Below, in pieces: positions 1 through 11,550 of a stretch of 64,000 nucleotides of DNA. A program made the position numbers and the translations under genes. Origin of the DNA: Ampullaceana balthica. Its lineage: Eukaryota; Mollusca; Gastropoda; Lymnaeidae. The notes beneath the pieces were generated by a model, which had not been told where the DNA came from, ran no database searches, and saw only the letters and a program-made list of their open reading frames with translations. The stretch spans positions 305,001 through 369,000 of the forward strand of contig CALYLW010000130.1 in assembly GCA_944989445.1 (NCBI GenBank), in the 5' to 3' direction. Position 1 is the first letter of the stretch. Each line of letters begins with the position of its first letter.

Positions 1-846
1 ACACAGCTTACGCCACAACTACTGGCCTACATCAACCAGCAGGTCGCGGCTGTGGAAGAGAGGCTCCACCTCTCCATACAACAGCACCGAGGGGACATGG
101 TCGCTAACGGTGTCCACTGTCCACCAGCACCCAGACATCCCAAGTTAAACAATCGGAAATCCCGTCGCCGAACAACGGTATGTCTGTGGTGCAACAGAAA
201 AGGCCACCTAGAGGATGACTGCCGTGCCAAGAAGAGTTATGTCGACCACCACACTGGGACCCCTCATTTCCTCACAACCCCAGATTTACCTGGTAACCAG
301 GAAAAAGAGGCGCGAGGGTCTGAGATGTCCACTCCAGTCCAACAAACCGCAACGTTACGCTCCATGACAGCGTCCCCTAGTTCGCAAAACAAAGATGACA
401 GGGACAGGGGAACCAGTCACAATACATGTAACTGGCAGCACACTTCACGGAAGCCACGTAGTGTGGGGAGCGACAGGTCATCTCGTCCACTGAGGGACAG
501 TGAAAATATGGATTGTTGTACTGTCTGCCACGGCAGAGTCAAAGAACGGGTAATCAAGCAACGTAACACTTTGAACCGTCTTAAATCTTATTGTGGATTT
601 CAAATTCCTGATATCTCAACTTTCAGCAAGACGACATATCATGCCGATGGCCTTCAACGGCAATTACGTTCAAGAGAAAGCCGAAAACATAAACAAGTGA
701 CTACGGATGCCTTCCTTAAAGAGAGCACACCTGCAAAAGATTCTCACAAAGGTCCTATCTGGCCTAGGTCAGAACGATGCAGGCCTGAGCATAATCACTT
801 GACCACTAAAACAACCGTCAACAGCTCTACACAAACAATGTTTTAG
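1..846 (+). pseudogene. Gag-like retrotransposon fragment with CCHC zinc knuckle, open at the window edge
   Basis: The reading frame is open from base 1 to a TAG at 844-846, so the gene probably begins upstream; the first in-frame GTG at 52 is not a convincing start. Near base 180 it encodes CLWCNRKGHLEDDC, an exact C-x2-C-x4-H-x4-C zinc knuckle, the nucleic-acid-binding motif of retroelement Gag proteins. A basic stretch (NNRKSRRR) lies just before it. The remainder is polar and low in complexity, with a second Cys cluster (CCTVCHGR) near base 515 that does not fit a knuckle. No protease, reverse transcriptase or integrase motif follows. I infer a decayed or internally deleted LTR-type element. 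A host gene domesticated from Gag is possible but nothing here shows it. Confidence 0.55.
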
Positions 847-875
847 AAAAGCCTATCAGACCAGAACGGACCAAC

Positions 876-1223
876 ATGGCTGACTTGGGTCAAGGGTACG
901 ACAGTCTAATTCCCCTGACCACAACCCACCTAGACCAGTATCACGGAAACACCCCAACTAACCAGGTCACCAACAAGCCAGAGGACACGGCTCCCCAAAG
1001 AAGCAGGAGCTGGACAGGTCACGGCCTGCATAAGGCCATCTCCGCAAGCCAAGCCGCGAAGTCCCTTATGCTGCAGTCCTCCAACCGTGACGATGAGGTG
1101 ATCGTCATCTCTACAGGGCGACGCATAGACCAGCAACCCGATGCAGGAGTGGACCTACCGCCACCCGAGGTACCTCGCAGGTCAGCTCGCATCGCCCAAC
1201 GTGCCAAAACGACAAGTTCTTGA
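876..1223 (+). pseudogene. Possible C-terminal tail of a retroelement polyprotein
   Basis: This 115-codon frame starts at ATG 876, 30 bases after the Gag-like frame stops, and is in a different frame. Its end reads PPPEVPRRSARIAQRAK. A proline run followed by RRSARI or RRSSR is common at the extreme end of LTR-retrotransposon polyproteins, after integrase. No catalytic domain is visible. Together with the upstream zinc-knuckle frame it suggests a Gag start joined to a Pol end with the middle lost. The assignment rests on one short motif, so it is tentative. I could not identify an LTR or polypurine tract downstream. Confidence 0.35.
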
Positions 1224-2189
1224 AATACTATTTGTAAATATGTGATGACTGCCACTGGAATTTTCGTCTTTGTTGACACTTTGCTGAGAATGTTTTTCAC
1301 TTTAATAATGCGTTGCAAGAAAATTTAGTTAAGGTTAATTACCTTTTCATTAGTGGCAGACAGAAGAGCTAGTGTGAGCTATGATGCATTGGTCATATAC
1401 TAAGTACATGACCTGGTATAATCATTAGATCAGGTAGACCTGGAAGTGACTAAGACAGTTATCACTGACAAACTTTATTTGTTATGTTTATTCAAAGTGT
1501 TCTTTTTGAGTCAGGAACAGTCTGTCCATTTATTCGCTTTGTTCCATGCATCATGTACATTTTGCTCCCATTTACACGTGTAAATGTGCACTGTGTAATT
1601 TCTGATAGCGTTCAAAAGAAAGCTTGATTGAATGACTAAATACACATCCATCTCATCTGTCAAATCATTCATTACAGACTGCCACCATATACTTCATTCT
1701 CATGATTGTCATTATGGGTGATATGCTTTTCTTTAATAATAGACTAAGTGCAAACGTTTTGGCAAAAGACTTCATCATCACTTGGTGACATAGCAATCAT
1801 CTTTCTCATTATGTCTCAATACTGTCCTAATCATCACTTGGTGACATAGCAATCATCTTTCTCATTATGTCTCAATACTGTCCTATTATTAGGTCCCGTA
1901 ACTCGTCCCTGAATCTCAACGTTTTTTGTAGACGCCGTGCCACTAATTAAATCAAGTGTTGACTGAATGTGCAAGTCCTTTACTTTGAATGATAGCCTCC
2001 CTTTCTTTATGCCCAAGCCATTCACACATTAGTTAACCTATTTGCTAAGCCAAGCAATTACCAAGTAAAGTTCAATACAATTAGAAAAAGGTAATCCATG
2101 ATTTTCTCTTGTTTTCATGTCCCGTTTTGTAAAACGTCACACATTTCTCAAAGGTTAATGAGAACACGCAGGTAGCTCATTAAAAACAA
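1224..2189. other. Non-coding stretch with a 56-bp tandem duplication
   Basis: No gene is visible. Bases 1774-1829 and 1830-1885 are two near-identical 56-bp copies beginning ATCATCACTTGGTGACATAG. The rest is unremarkable AT-rich sequence that could include the 3' end of the retroelement to the left, but I could not mark an LTR boundary. Confidence 0.6.
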
Positions 2190-2721
2190 CTAGCGAACCC
2201 GCGGCGTAGCATACGCCGCTAATGATTTAGTGACGGGTGAAGACTTCCTGAAAGACACAGTTGTCAAAATGGGGTGGGTTTGGGCAAACGACTGTGAGTG
2301 AATGAAAAGAAGGAACTCTGGAGAGACCCGCGGCGTATCACCCGTAAAAATGACGGAAGTGTTCAGCTGAAATCTATTTATTTTGAAAAAATGCACTTTT
2401 TTAGGGCGCCTAAGGCGCCCACCTTTTTCAAAATCCCAACTAACTTGTCCTTGTTTGATCAATACGAAATATTAAACTTTCTGAAATGTACACAAATTAT
2501 TTTATAACTTTTTACATTGTTCCCTTTTTACAAAATTAAAATATCAGCGAAAACAATGACGCCATTTAATTTTTTTTTACAGCGCATATTTAATTTGCAC
2601 ACTTTTTGATGCATTGGTGCAGTAATTTGGTGAGCTGCTTTCTAAAATTAGTATCTGTTGAACATACTTGCAGCTTGGTTGTCTCGCAGGGTCCGACCAC
2701 GAAGAGAATTATATATATAGA
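2190..2721 (-). mobile_element. Non-autonomous Helitron-like element, copy A
   Basis: On the minus strand the element starts TCTATATATATAATTC (at 2721 going down), preceded by A, and ends CTAG at 2190, followed by T. That is the Helitron rule: 5'-TC, 3'-CTRR, insertion between A and T. Seven bases inside the CTAG lies a perfect hairpin, GCGGCGTA / TACGCCGC with a 3-nt loop (2201-2219), as expected for a Helitron 3' end. Copy B at 27020-27520 has the same 16-bp 5' end and a decayed version of the same 3' end, while the interiors differ. No Rep or helicase is encoded, so it would depend on enzymes from elsewhere. Inside are a palindrome GGGCGCCTAAGGCGCCC (2403-2419) and a second partial copy of the end motif near 2326. 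Confidence 0.75.
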
Positions 2722-3099
2722 TGTTCTTAAGAAATTATTTAATGTTCCTACGTTTTATCGTACCAGCGTTTCATTTTTTCTATTTCTGTATCGAAAATCA
2801 AGTCTTCAATATTTATCATTGCTTTTAAATTACCTTCTCTAAAATACCTATTGTCGAAACCGTATGGTTAGCTCTGAACAATAATTAAGAATATGCAGAA
2901 AACAAAATATTATAAAAATAATGATATTAAATAAGATTGCAATGAAAGATATAGTGGTCAATGCTTCATCAAAATGCTATTTCAACAAGGTCAGGTCAAA
3001 TATCATAAGCAAATCATTGCAGTCAACATAAAGAAAGTTAACAATACAATCGTAAAAATTCCACGAGACAACATTAAAATTAATAACACACTAAGTTGT

Positions 3100-3340
3100 T
3101 CTGGGGCGCCAATGCCGCCCACTTTTTTCAAAAGCCGAAGCAACTTACATGAATAATATTGTATGCATTCGACTAAATGTGTCCGACAACCAAAAATTGG
3201 TATATGAATGAGTTCAATAAAAAGAATGAATAATTAAATTTTAGTTCATTAGAATTATTTATTTTTCACTAAATTTCTCTATATATCCCTTTTCCAAAAT
3301 TAAAATACAAGCTCAAACAATGACGTCATATAATATTTTA
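3100..3340. repeat. Diverged second copy of part of the copy A Helitron interior
   Basis: Two blocks in copy A recur here in the same order and orientation. The GGCGCC...GCCCAC(T)TTTTTCAAAA block is at about 2403 and 3102. The block reading AAAATTAAAATA...AAACAATGACG is at about 2531 and 3296. The match is imperfect and neither Helitron terminus is present, so this looks like an old fragment of a related element. Confidence 0.5.
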
Positions 3341-3606
3341 AGGCGAGAAACACCACACACTCTGTTAATCTCGAAACCAAAATGATTATGATTTTAAGTC
3401 TATATTTTAAATTTTTTAAAGATATGCTGATTATGTCCCTTATGGTTACAGAAGAGTGACCTTGGCTTTTGTTTTGTTTATGTCTCAAGTTCATCATATT
3501 CTGTTACGTACACAACCACACTAATTACAAGCACACCATCAACTGTCACCAGCAAGTCCACACATGACACCAGAATATCTCAAACTGTTTCAAGCACAAC
3601 ACCAAC

Positions 3607-3843
3607 TGTCATCATCTAACCCACATCTGTCACCATCTAACCCACACCTGTCATCATCTAACCCACACCTGTCATCATCTAACCCACACCTGTCATCATC
3701 TAACCCACACCTGTCATCATCTAACCCACACCTGTCATCATCTAACCCACACCTGTCATCATCTAACCCACACCTGTCATCATCTAGCCCACACCTGTCA
3801 TCATCTAACCCCCACCTGTCATCATCTAACCTACACTTATCAC
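3607..3843. repeat. 21-bp tandem array, about 11 copies
   Basis: The unit contains TCATCATCTAACCCACACCT and varies by single substitutions at the ends. Because 21 is a multiple of three, a frame from 3564 to 3935 reads SSNPHLS repeats for 123 codons. There is no domain outside the repeat and no relation to a neighbouring gene, so I treat the frame as incidental. Confidence 0.9.
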
Positions 3844-4486
3844 CAGCGCATACATGTATGCCAACAACTTATCCACGCTTGTCATCACCTGACATCCGAT
3901 TATCCACACCTTTATCAGCTCACCTGCATCAATAACAAGCTCCCCCATGCCTATCTTGGAGGTTTACCAACGTAGTCCACATTTCCCCAGACCACCGTAC
4001 ACACTGCACAACTTCATTACCGGCTTCACCCGGAACACTATCAGGTAATACCGATAAAGGTTGACAATAAATATCCATGCTATAAGTAAACCAACGAGTC
4101 CAATTGTCCCTGGGTGTTATCAAAGTCCTGCTATTCACAGGATCAATACACCAATCACTTACACTATCAATGATTAATCTCCCTTGATTCTGCACTGCAG
4201 CTTCTTTCATTTTTAACCACCTCTTGTCACAGAGCCAATCAGATACCATACGTGCATGTAGAGAGAGCTCACTCATTGGCGAGCACATGTGTCGTTAATG
4301 ATCGGTTTAACACTATGGGACGTTGCATAAGAATGCTGCAGATGTGCGCCTGTGTACATACAAGTGGTGGCGTTAGCAGACGTTGGTGAAATCATATTCG
4401 CGGCGAAGATTACAACTTTAAAATTAGGTCACATCAATTCATCATTGGTTTCCTTGAAAACAATCTTGCCACTTGATAGTTTCAGG
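3844..4486. other. Non-coding stretch, nothing recognised
   Basis: Short frames occur on both strands but none has a recognisable motif. Confidence 0.5.
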
Positions 4487-4912
4487 CAATGTTCCCTTTG
4501 GTTCGTTGGTCAGCAACATACCCTTTACGCAGCGTAGCTGCGCGGCCACGCACATATGTGACGTACGACGCGCAGCAGATTATAATTACCACACAGTAAA
4601 TATTTTGCTAAGAATAAGCAATTTGATGCTATGGGGTGGAAAATTTAGCACAAAAATTTGATGCTCTCTAACTTTGCGCACGAGTTTGTTATTATGCACA
4701 TGGACCAACGAAACCTTAAAGGGAACATTGTTGGGCAATGTGCAAAATAACAAACTCGTGTGCGAAGCTTCACAGCATTCGTTTGGTACAAAACTTTACA
4801 CCCCAAAAACCCATATAGAATATCCGTATCAAAAATTCCGGCACATTAGTTCTAGGCTTCTGCGCGGCGTCCGTCAGATATTGCGCGGCCGCGCAGCTTA
4901 AATAGAGTATTG
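4487..4912. mobile_element. Two adjoining MITE copies of the CAATGTTCCCTTT family
   Basis: The left part (4487-4730) begins CAATGTTCCCTTT and ends AAAGGGAACATTG, an inverted pair that continues into TTCGTTGGTC / GACCAACGAA. The right part (4736-4912) begins CAATG and ends TTAAATAGAGTATTG; it shares GTGTGCGAAG and the GC-rich segment before its end with the copy at 36791-36972. The two parts are in opposite orientations. The ends resemble hAT-type MITE ends known from many animal genomes. No coding sequence is present and I could not find a clean target duplication. Confidence 0.55.
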
Positions 4913-4966
4913 TCTCAAGCAATAATTTCTAGTGATTTTCTTTGTTCCTTTAGCCTCAATTAATAA

Positions 4967-5055
4967 ACGACGTGTCCTGTTTGTGCTAACGACGTGTCCT
5001 GTTTGTGCTAACGACGTGTCCTGTTTGTGCTAACGACGTGTCCTTTGTGTGCTAA
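4967..5055. repeat. 22-bp tandem repeat, 4 copies
   Basis: Four copies of a unit containing ACGACGTGTCCTGTTTGTGC. The last copy has a small rearrangement (CCTTTGTGTGC). Confidence 0.9.
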
Positions 5056-5252
5056 TAAATGCTGTAAGCCAAACCCGTTAGATACGAACTCAATGTTCAA
5101 ATGTTATACGGCGTGCGTTTTACAACATTTATGAACAACTTTATCTGTCGTGACAATGAAAACTATGATGAAATACTTGTGCTGATTTGTGTTTTTGTTC
5201 TATTCAGACTGTATATAATAGGTTTAAAAGATAGATCACGAACTTCCTTTAT

Positions 5253-7467
5253 ACATTGTTATTGACCACACATACCAGCATTGTTATTGACCACACATAC
5301 CAGCATTGTTATTGACCACACAGACCAGCATTGTTATTGACCACACAGACCAGCATTGTTATTGACCACACAGACAAGCATTGTTATTGACCACACAGAC
5401 CAGCATTATTATTGACCACACAGACCAGCATTGTTATTGACCACACAGACCAGCATTGTTATTGACCACACAGACAAGCATTGTTATTGACCACACAGGC
5501 CACACAGACCAGCATTGTTATGGACCACACAGACCAGCATTGTTATTGACCACACAGACCAGCATTGTTATGGACCACACAGACCAGCATTGTTATGGAC
5601 CACACAGACCAGTATTGTTATGGACCACACAGACCAGCATTGTTATGGACCACACAGACCAGCATTGTTATTGACCACACAGACCAGCATTGTTATTGAC
5701 CACACAGACCAGCATTGTTATGGACCACACAGACCAGCATTGTTATGGACCACACAGACCACACAGACCAGCATTGTTATTGACCACACAGACCAGCATT
5801 GTTATTGACCACACAGACCAGCATTGTTATTGACCACACAGACCAGCATTGTTATTGACCACACAGACCAGCATTGTTATTGACCACACAGACCAGCATT
5901 GTTATGGACCACACAGAACACACATACCAGCATTGTTATGGACCACACAGACCAGCATTGTTATGGACCACACAGACCACACATACCAGCATTGTTATGG
6001 ACCACACAGACCAGCATTGTTATGGACCACACAGACCAGCATTGTTATGGGCCACACAGACCAGCATTGTTATTGGCCACACAGGCCAGCATTGTTATGG
6101 ACCACACAGACCACACAGACCAGCATTGTTATGGACCACACATACCAGCATTGTTATGGACCACACAGACCATCATTGTTATGGACCACACAGACCATCA
6201 TTGTTATGGACCACACAGACCATCATTGTTATGGACCACACAGACCAGCATTGTTATGGACCACACATACCAGCATTGTTATGGACCACACAGACCACAC
6301 AGACCATCATTGTTATGGACCACACAGACCATCATTGTTATGGACCACACAGACCATCATTGTTATGGACCACACAGACCACACAGACCATCATTGTTAT
6401 GGACCACACAGACCATCATTGTTATGGACCACACAGACCATCATTGTTATGGACCACACAGACCATCATTGTTATGGACCACACAGACCATCATTGTTAT
6501 GGACCACACAGACCATCATTGTTATGGACCACACAGACCATCATTGTTATGGACCACACAGACCATCATTGTTATGGACCACACAGACCACACAGACCAT
6601 CATTGCTATGGACCACACAGACCAGCATTGTTATGGACCACACATACCAGCATTGTTATGGACCACACATACCAGCATTGTTATGGACCACACAGACCAG
6701 CATTGTTATGGACCACACAGTCCAGTATTGTAATGGACCACACATACCAGCATTGTTATGGACCACACATACCAGCATTGTTATGGACCACACATACCAG
6801 CATTGTTATGGACCACACAGACCAGCATTGTTATGGACCACACAGTCCAGTATTGTTATGGACCACACAGACCAGTATTGTTATGGACCACACATACCAG
6901 CATTGTTATGGACCACACAGACCAGTATTGTTATGGACCACACAGACCAGCATTGTTATGGACCACACAGTCCAGTATTGTTATGGACCACACATACCAG
7001 CATTGTTATGGACCACACAGACCAGCATTGTTATGGACCACACATACCAGCATTGTTATGGACCACACAGACCAGCATTGTTATGGACCACACAGACCAG
7101 CATTGTTATGGACCACACATACCAGCATTGTTATGGACCACACATACCAGCATTGTTATGGACCACACATACCAGCATTGTTATGGACCACACAGACCAC
7201 ACAGACCAGCATTGTTATGGACCACACAGACCAGCATTGTTATGGACCACACATACCAGCATTGTTATGGACCACACATACCAGCATTGTTATGGACCAC
7301 ACATACCAGTATTGTTATGGACCACACAGACCAGCATTGTTATGGACCACACAGACCAGCATTGTTATGGACCACACAGACCAGTATTGTTATTGACCAC
7401 ACAGACCACACAGACCAGCATTGTTATGGACCACACAGGCCACACAGACCACACAGACCACACATTG
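5253..7467. repeat. 25-bp minisatellite array, 2.2 kb
   Basis: The unit reads CCAGCATTGTTATGGACC followed by ACACAGA. Some copies carry an extra 9-bp CCACACAGA. Since 25 is not a multiple of three and the unit has few stops, all three plus frames stay open for long stretches (up to 536 codons) and read the same cycle (IVMDHTDQHCYGPHRPALLW). This is a by-product of the repeat, not a protein family I recognise. Variants form blocks: TTATTGACC dominates the left end, CATCATTG lies at about 6165-6605, and CATACCAG and CAGTCCAGTATTG appear to the right. Confidence 0.97.
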
Positions 7468-7950
7468 TTTAGTCTAGTTTTGTTCACCAAGTATAACACA
7501 TTTCAATAACATTGAATAGTTAGTTCTAAATGAGATTCTACGATGTTATTGTATAAAGGTATGGGCTTCAAACCTTTGCTTGATGTAATGTAGCCGTCTG
7601 CTATAGTTAAACATCAGCAGTCCGCCTTGGTGACTGGAGTTCACCACGCCAGCGGGCCAGTAATACACTGCCCCCGGTCTGTGTGAGATGTTGATTAAGA
7701 ATGTGGTAGTGTGCACACCCACACAGCTGCACACCCACACAGCGCCGCACCATGTGCACCGCACCGAGATGCACTGGGAAGGAGAGGGAGAATGAGAGAT
7801 AGAATGAGAGTGTGATGCCCGAGACAAAAGGAGTGAAGTGTGCAAGGACAGCTGTTCCATTTTGGGGCGAAATAAAACTGTTTGATATCCTAGCCCAGTG
7901 AATTGGACTTTGTTATTGTATTAAATTAACTTAGCCACCACACGGCTACA
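7468..7950. other. Unique spacer between two large arrays
   Basis: This 480-bp spacer includes a GC-richer segment (7640-7860) with a short ACACCCACACAGC duplication. No gene motif was seen in either strand. Confidence 0.5.
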
Positions 7951-10195
7951 GTAAGCCTTCGGTTGATGTAAGCCTTCGGTTGATGTAAGCCTTTGGTTGA
8001 TGTAAGCCTTCGGTTGATGTAAGCCTTCGGTTGATGTAAGCCTTCGGTTGATGTAAGCCTTCGGTTGATGTAAGCCTTCGTTTGATGTAAGCCTTTGGTT
8101 GATGTAAGCCTTCGGTTGATGTAAGCCTTCGGTTGATGTAAGCCTTCGGTTGATGTAAGCCTTCGGTTGATGTAAGCCTTCGGTTGATGTAAGCCTTCGG
8201 TTGATGTAAGCCTTCGGTTGATGTGAGCCTTCGGTTGATGTAAGCCTTCGGTTGATGTAAGCCTTTGGTTGATGTAAGCCTTCGGTTGATGTAAGTGTGA
8301 GCCTTCGGTTGATGTAAGCCTTCGGTTGATGTAAGCCTTTGGTTGATGTAAGCCTTCGGTTGATGTAAGCCTTCGGTTGATGTAAGCCTTCGGTTGATGT
8401 AAGTGTGAGCCTTCGGTTGATTTAAGCCTTCGGTTGATGTAAGCCTTCGGTTGATGTAAGCCTTCGGTTGATGTAAGCCTTCGGTTGATGTAAGCCTTCG
8501 GTTGATGTAAGCCTTCGGTTGATGTAAGCCTTCGGTTGATGTAAGCCTTCGGTTGATGTAAGCCTTCGGTTGATGTAAGCCTTCGGTTGATGTAAGCCTT
8601 CGTTTGATGTAAGCCTTCGGTTGATGTAAGCCTTCGGTTGATGTAAGCCTTCGGTTGATGTAAGCCTTCGGTTGATGTAAGCCTTCGGTTGATGTAAGTG
8701 TGAGCCTTCGGTTGATGTAAGCCTTCGGTTGATGTAAGCCTTTGGTTGATGTAAGCCTTCGGTTGATGTAAGCCTTCGGTTGATGTAAGCCTTCGGTTGA
8801 TGTAAGCCTTCGGTTGATGTAAGCCTTCGGTTGATGTAAGCCTTCGGTTGATGTAAGCCTTCGGTTGATGTAAGCCTTCGGTTGATGTAAGCCTTCGGTT
8901 GATGTAAGCCTTCGGTTGATGTAAGCCTTCGGTTGATGTAAGTGTGAGCCTTCGGTTGATGTAAGCCTTCAGTTGATGTAAGCCTTTGGTTGATGTAAGT
9001 GTGAGCCTTCGGTTGATGTAAGCCTTCGGTTGATGTGAGCCTTCGGTTGATGTAAGCCTTCGGTTGATGTAAGCCTTCGGTTGATGTAAGCCTTCGGTTG
9101 ATGTAAGCCTTCGGTTGATGTAAGCCTTCGGTTGATGTAAGCCTTTGGTTGATGTAAGTGTGAGCCTTCGGTTGATGTAAGCCTTCGGTTGATGTGAGCC
9201 TTCGGTTGATGTGAGCCTTCGGTTGATGTACGCCTTCGGTTGATGTAAGCCTTCGGTTGATGTAAGCCTTCGGTTGATGTAAGCCTTCGGTTGATGTAAG
9301 CCTTCGGTTGATGTAAGCCTTCGGTTGATGTAAGCCTTCGGTTGATGTAAGCCTTCGGTTGATGTAAGCCTTCGGTTGATGTAACTGTGAGCCTTCGGTT
9401 GATGTAAGCCTTTGGTTGATGTGAGCCTTCGGTTGATGTGAGCCTTCGGTTGATGTAAGCCTTCGGTTGATGTAAGCCTTTGGTTGATGTAAGTGTGAGC
9501 CTTCGGTTGATGTAAGCCTTCGGTTGATGTAAGCATTTGGTTGATGTAAGTGTGAGCCTTCGGTTGATGTAAGCCTTCGGTTGATGTGAGCCTTCGGTTG
9601 ATGTAAGCCTTCGGTTGATGTAAGCCTTCGGTTGATGTAAGCCTTCGGTTGATGTAAGCCTTCGGTTGATGTAAGCCTTTGGTTGATGTAAGCCTTCGGT
9701 TGATGTAAGCCTTCGGTTGATGTAAGCCTTCGGTTGATGTAAGCCTTCGGTTGATGTAAGCCTTCGGTTGATGTAAGCCTTCGGTTGATGTAAGCCTTCG
9801 GTTGATGTAAGCCTTCGGTTGATGTGAGCCTTCGGTTGATGTAAGCCTTCGGTTGATGTAAGCCTTCGGTTGATGTAAGCCTTCGGTTGATGTAAGCCTT
9901 CGGTTGATGTAAGCCTTTGGTTGATGTAAGCCTTCGGTTGATGTAAGCCTTCGGTTGATGTAAGCCTTCGGTTGATGTAAGCCTTCGGTTGATGTAAGCC
10001 TTCGGTTGATGTAAGCCTTCGGTTGATGTAAGCCTTCGGTTGATGTAAGCCTTCGGTTGATGTAAGCCTTCGGTTGATGTAAGCCTTTGGTTGATGTAAG
10101 CCTTCGGTTGATGTAAGCCTTCGGTTGATGTAAGCCTTCGGTTGATGTAAGCCTTCGGTTGATGTAAGTGTAAGCCTTTGGTTGATGTAAGCCTT
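7951..10195. repeat. 17-bp minisatellite array, 2.2 kb, about 130 copies
   Basis: The unit is GCCTTCGGTTGATGTAA, with common variants GCCTTTGG and GATGTGA. An extra 6 bp (giving GTAAGTGTGAGCC) interrupts it at irregular intervals. On the minus strand a 536-codon frame (9536 to 7926) reads a 17-residue cycle, INRRLTSTEGLHQPKAY, because three 17-bp units make 51 bp. It enters and leaves the array without any other domain, so I do not call it a gene. Confidence 0.97.
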
Positions 10196-11550
10196 GCTAT
10201 AAGCTTTTCAAACGACGGAGGACATCATCCACATCTTGGCATTGTTCACAACAACAAACCTATCTTCAGTGTCATCAGAGTGTAGATGACGATTCTCTTG
10301 ACACTTTTACTGCAATCACTGCCAGCATCAAAACAGAACAAAAGGAAAGACTCCTTTACTTAACGAAAATATGTTATTGTGGTAACAACAAAAGTGTTCC
10401 AAACAAAATGTTCCAAACAAAGTGTACCAAACAAAGAGTTCCACATCAACAAAGTGTTCCACATCAACAAAGTGTTCCACATCAAGGAAATAAATGTTTT
10501 TTGACCCCCATAAACACATTTATAAAAATAAAAAATAAATATGAGATGTTCATGACTTTTTCATTTTACTTAATGTATTAAAAGTTTGAAATGTTTTTTT
10601 TAAACAATAGTATTTACTTTTTAGGCTCCAAATACGTTATCTTAAAAATATATAAATTAATTACAATACTTTTTTAAAATCTTTAAAAAAATCATTTGTT
10701 TTCTAAAATTCGACAGACTGACGAAATGTGCGTTTAATCATATTTCTTCGTTCAAGTCTTAACTTTATCAGATATAGTACTCTAACTTTGTTTTGATAAC
10801 GTTTGAAAAAAAAATGTACAAAGGTAGGCAATTTGTAAACATATCTGAAAAAACACATTTTTAAATGAAATCAAAGTTTATGAAAAATCTCACAATGCCT
10901 TGGTATTGTTATTAACTTCAACTGTAACTGTCTTATTCTTGAAATCTTATTCAGAATGTAGCCACTTCAAAGCGCTAAGAAAATAGAAGTTGTATGATTT
11001 AATTAATAATTAAACGTTGGGTCGCTGTTATGAGTCTTCCGAAACTCTTTAATTCAGCCCTTTAAAATGTAAACATCATTTGAAAACAACAGAAAACCTT
11101 GCAGACGCAGCTGAAAAAATCCTCGAGCGTTTGTTCTTGTTTAGTAGATCTTTTGGTAGTAAAAAAACTCGACGTCATTTTATGGAAATCGTTAGGGAAA
11201 AGAAAATATGGAGAAGTAGCTTAACATGAAAACGCGATCATGAAACCCAAATAGGGTTTGTGTTCTCAAGGAAATGACTGTTTACCGTTGGAAGCCGTTG
11301 CACACACGCGGAAGGATACAAGTTTCGTGACGTCTAGAAATTGTATGTGTTCTCCACCCCACCACTGCGCGGTCGGTGGTAATAGTCCTTTGTATTATTG
11401 CGCCAAACTGACACCTTTTCCCATTAACGACCTTGTTTGTGTAAGGTTCAGTTTGTTTATGTTTTCGTTTCTTTTAATTTGTATGTCTTCACTTGTTGAC
11501 CAGGTGGTTGTAGGCGCGGGTCTGTCGTCTTTGTTCATGGTCTAGGAATT
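10196..11550. other. AT-rich non-coding stretch with a small repeat
   Basis: Bases 10388-10486 hold a short irregular repeat of AAAGTGTTCCAAAC or AAAGTGTTCCACATCAAC (14 to 18 bp). The rest is AT-rich with no recognisable gene. The 95-codon frame at 11258-11545 has no motif. Confidence 0.6.

Noticed and set aside
5456..7509. Three overlapping frames up to 536 codons (IVMDHTDQHCYGPHRPALLW cycle)
   Set aside because: They are the same stop-free 25-bp unit read in three frames; no start context, no flanking domain and no splice sites.
7926..9536. 536-codon minus-strand frame with 17-residue repeats
   Set aside because: It is wholly generated by the 17-bp repeat and ends where a unit happens to mutate.
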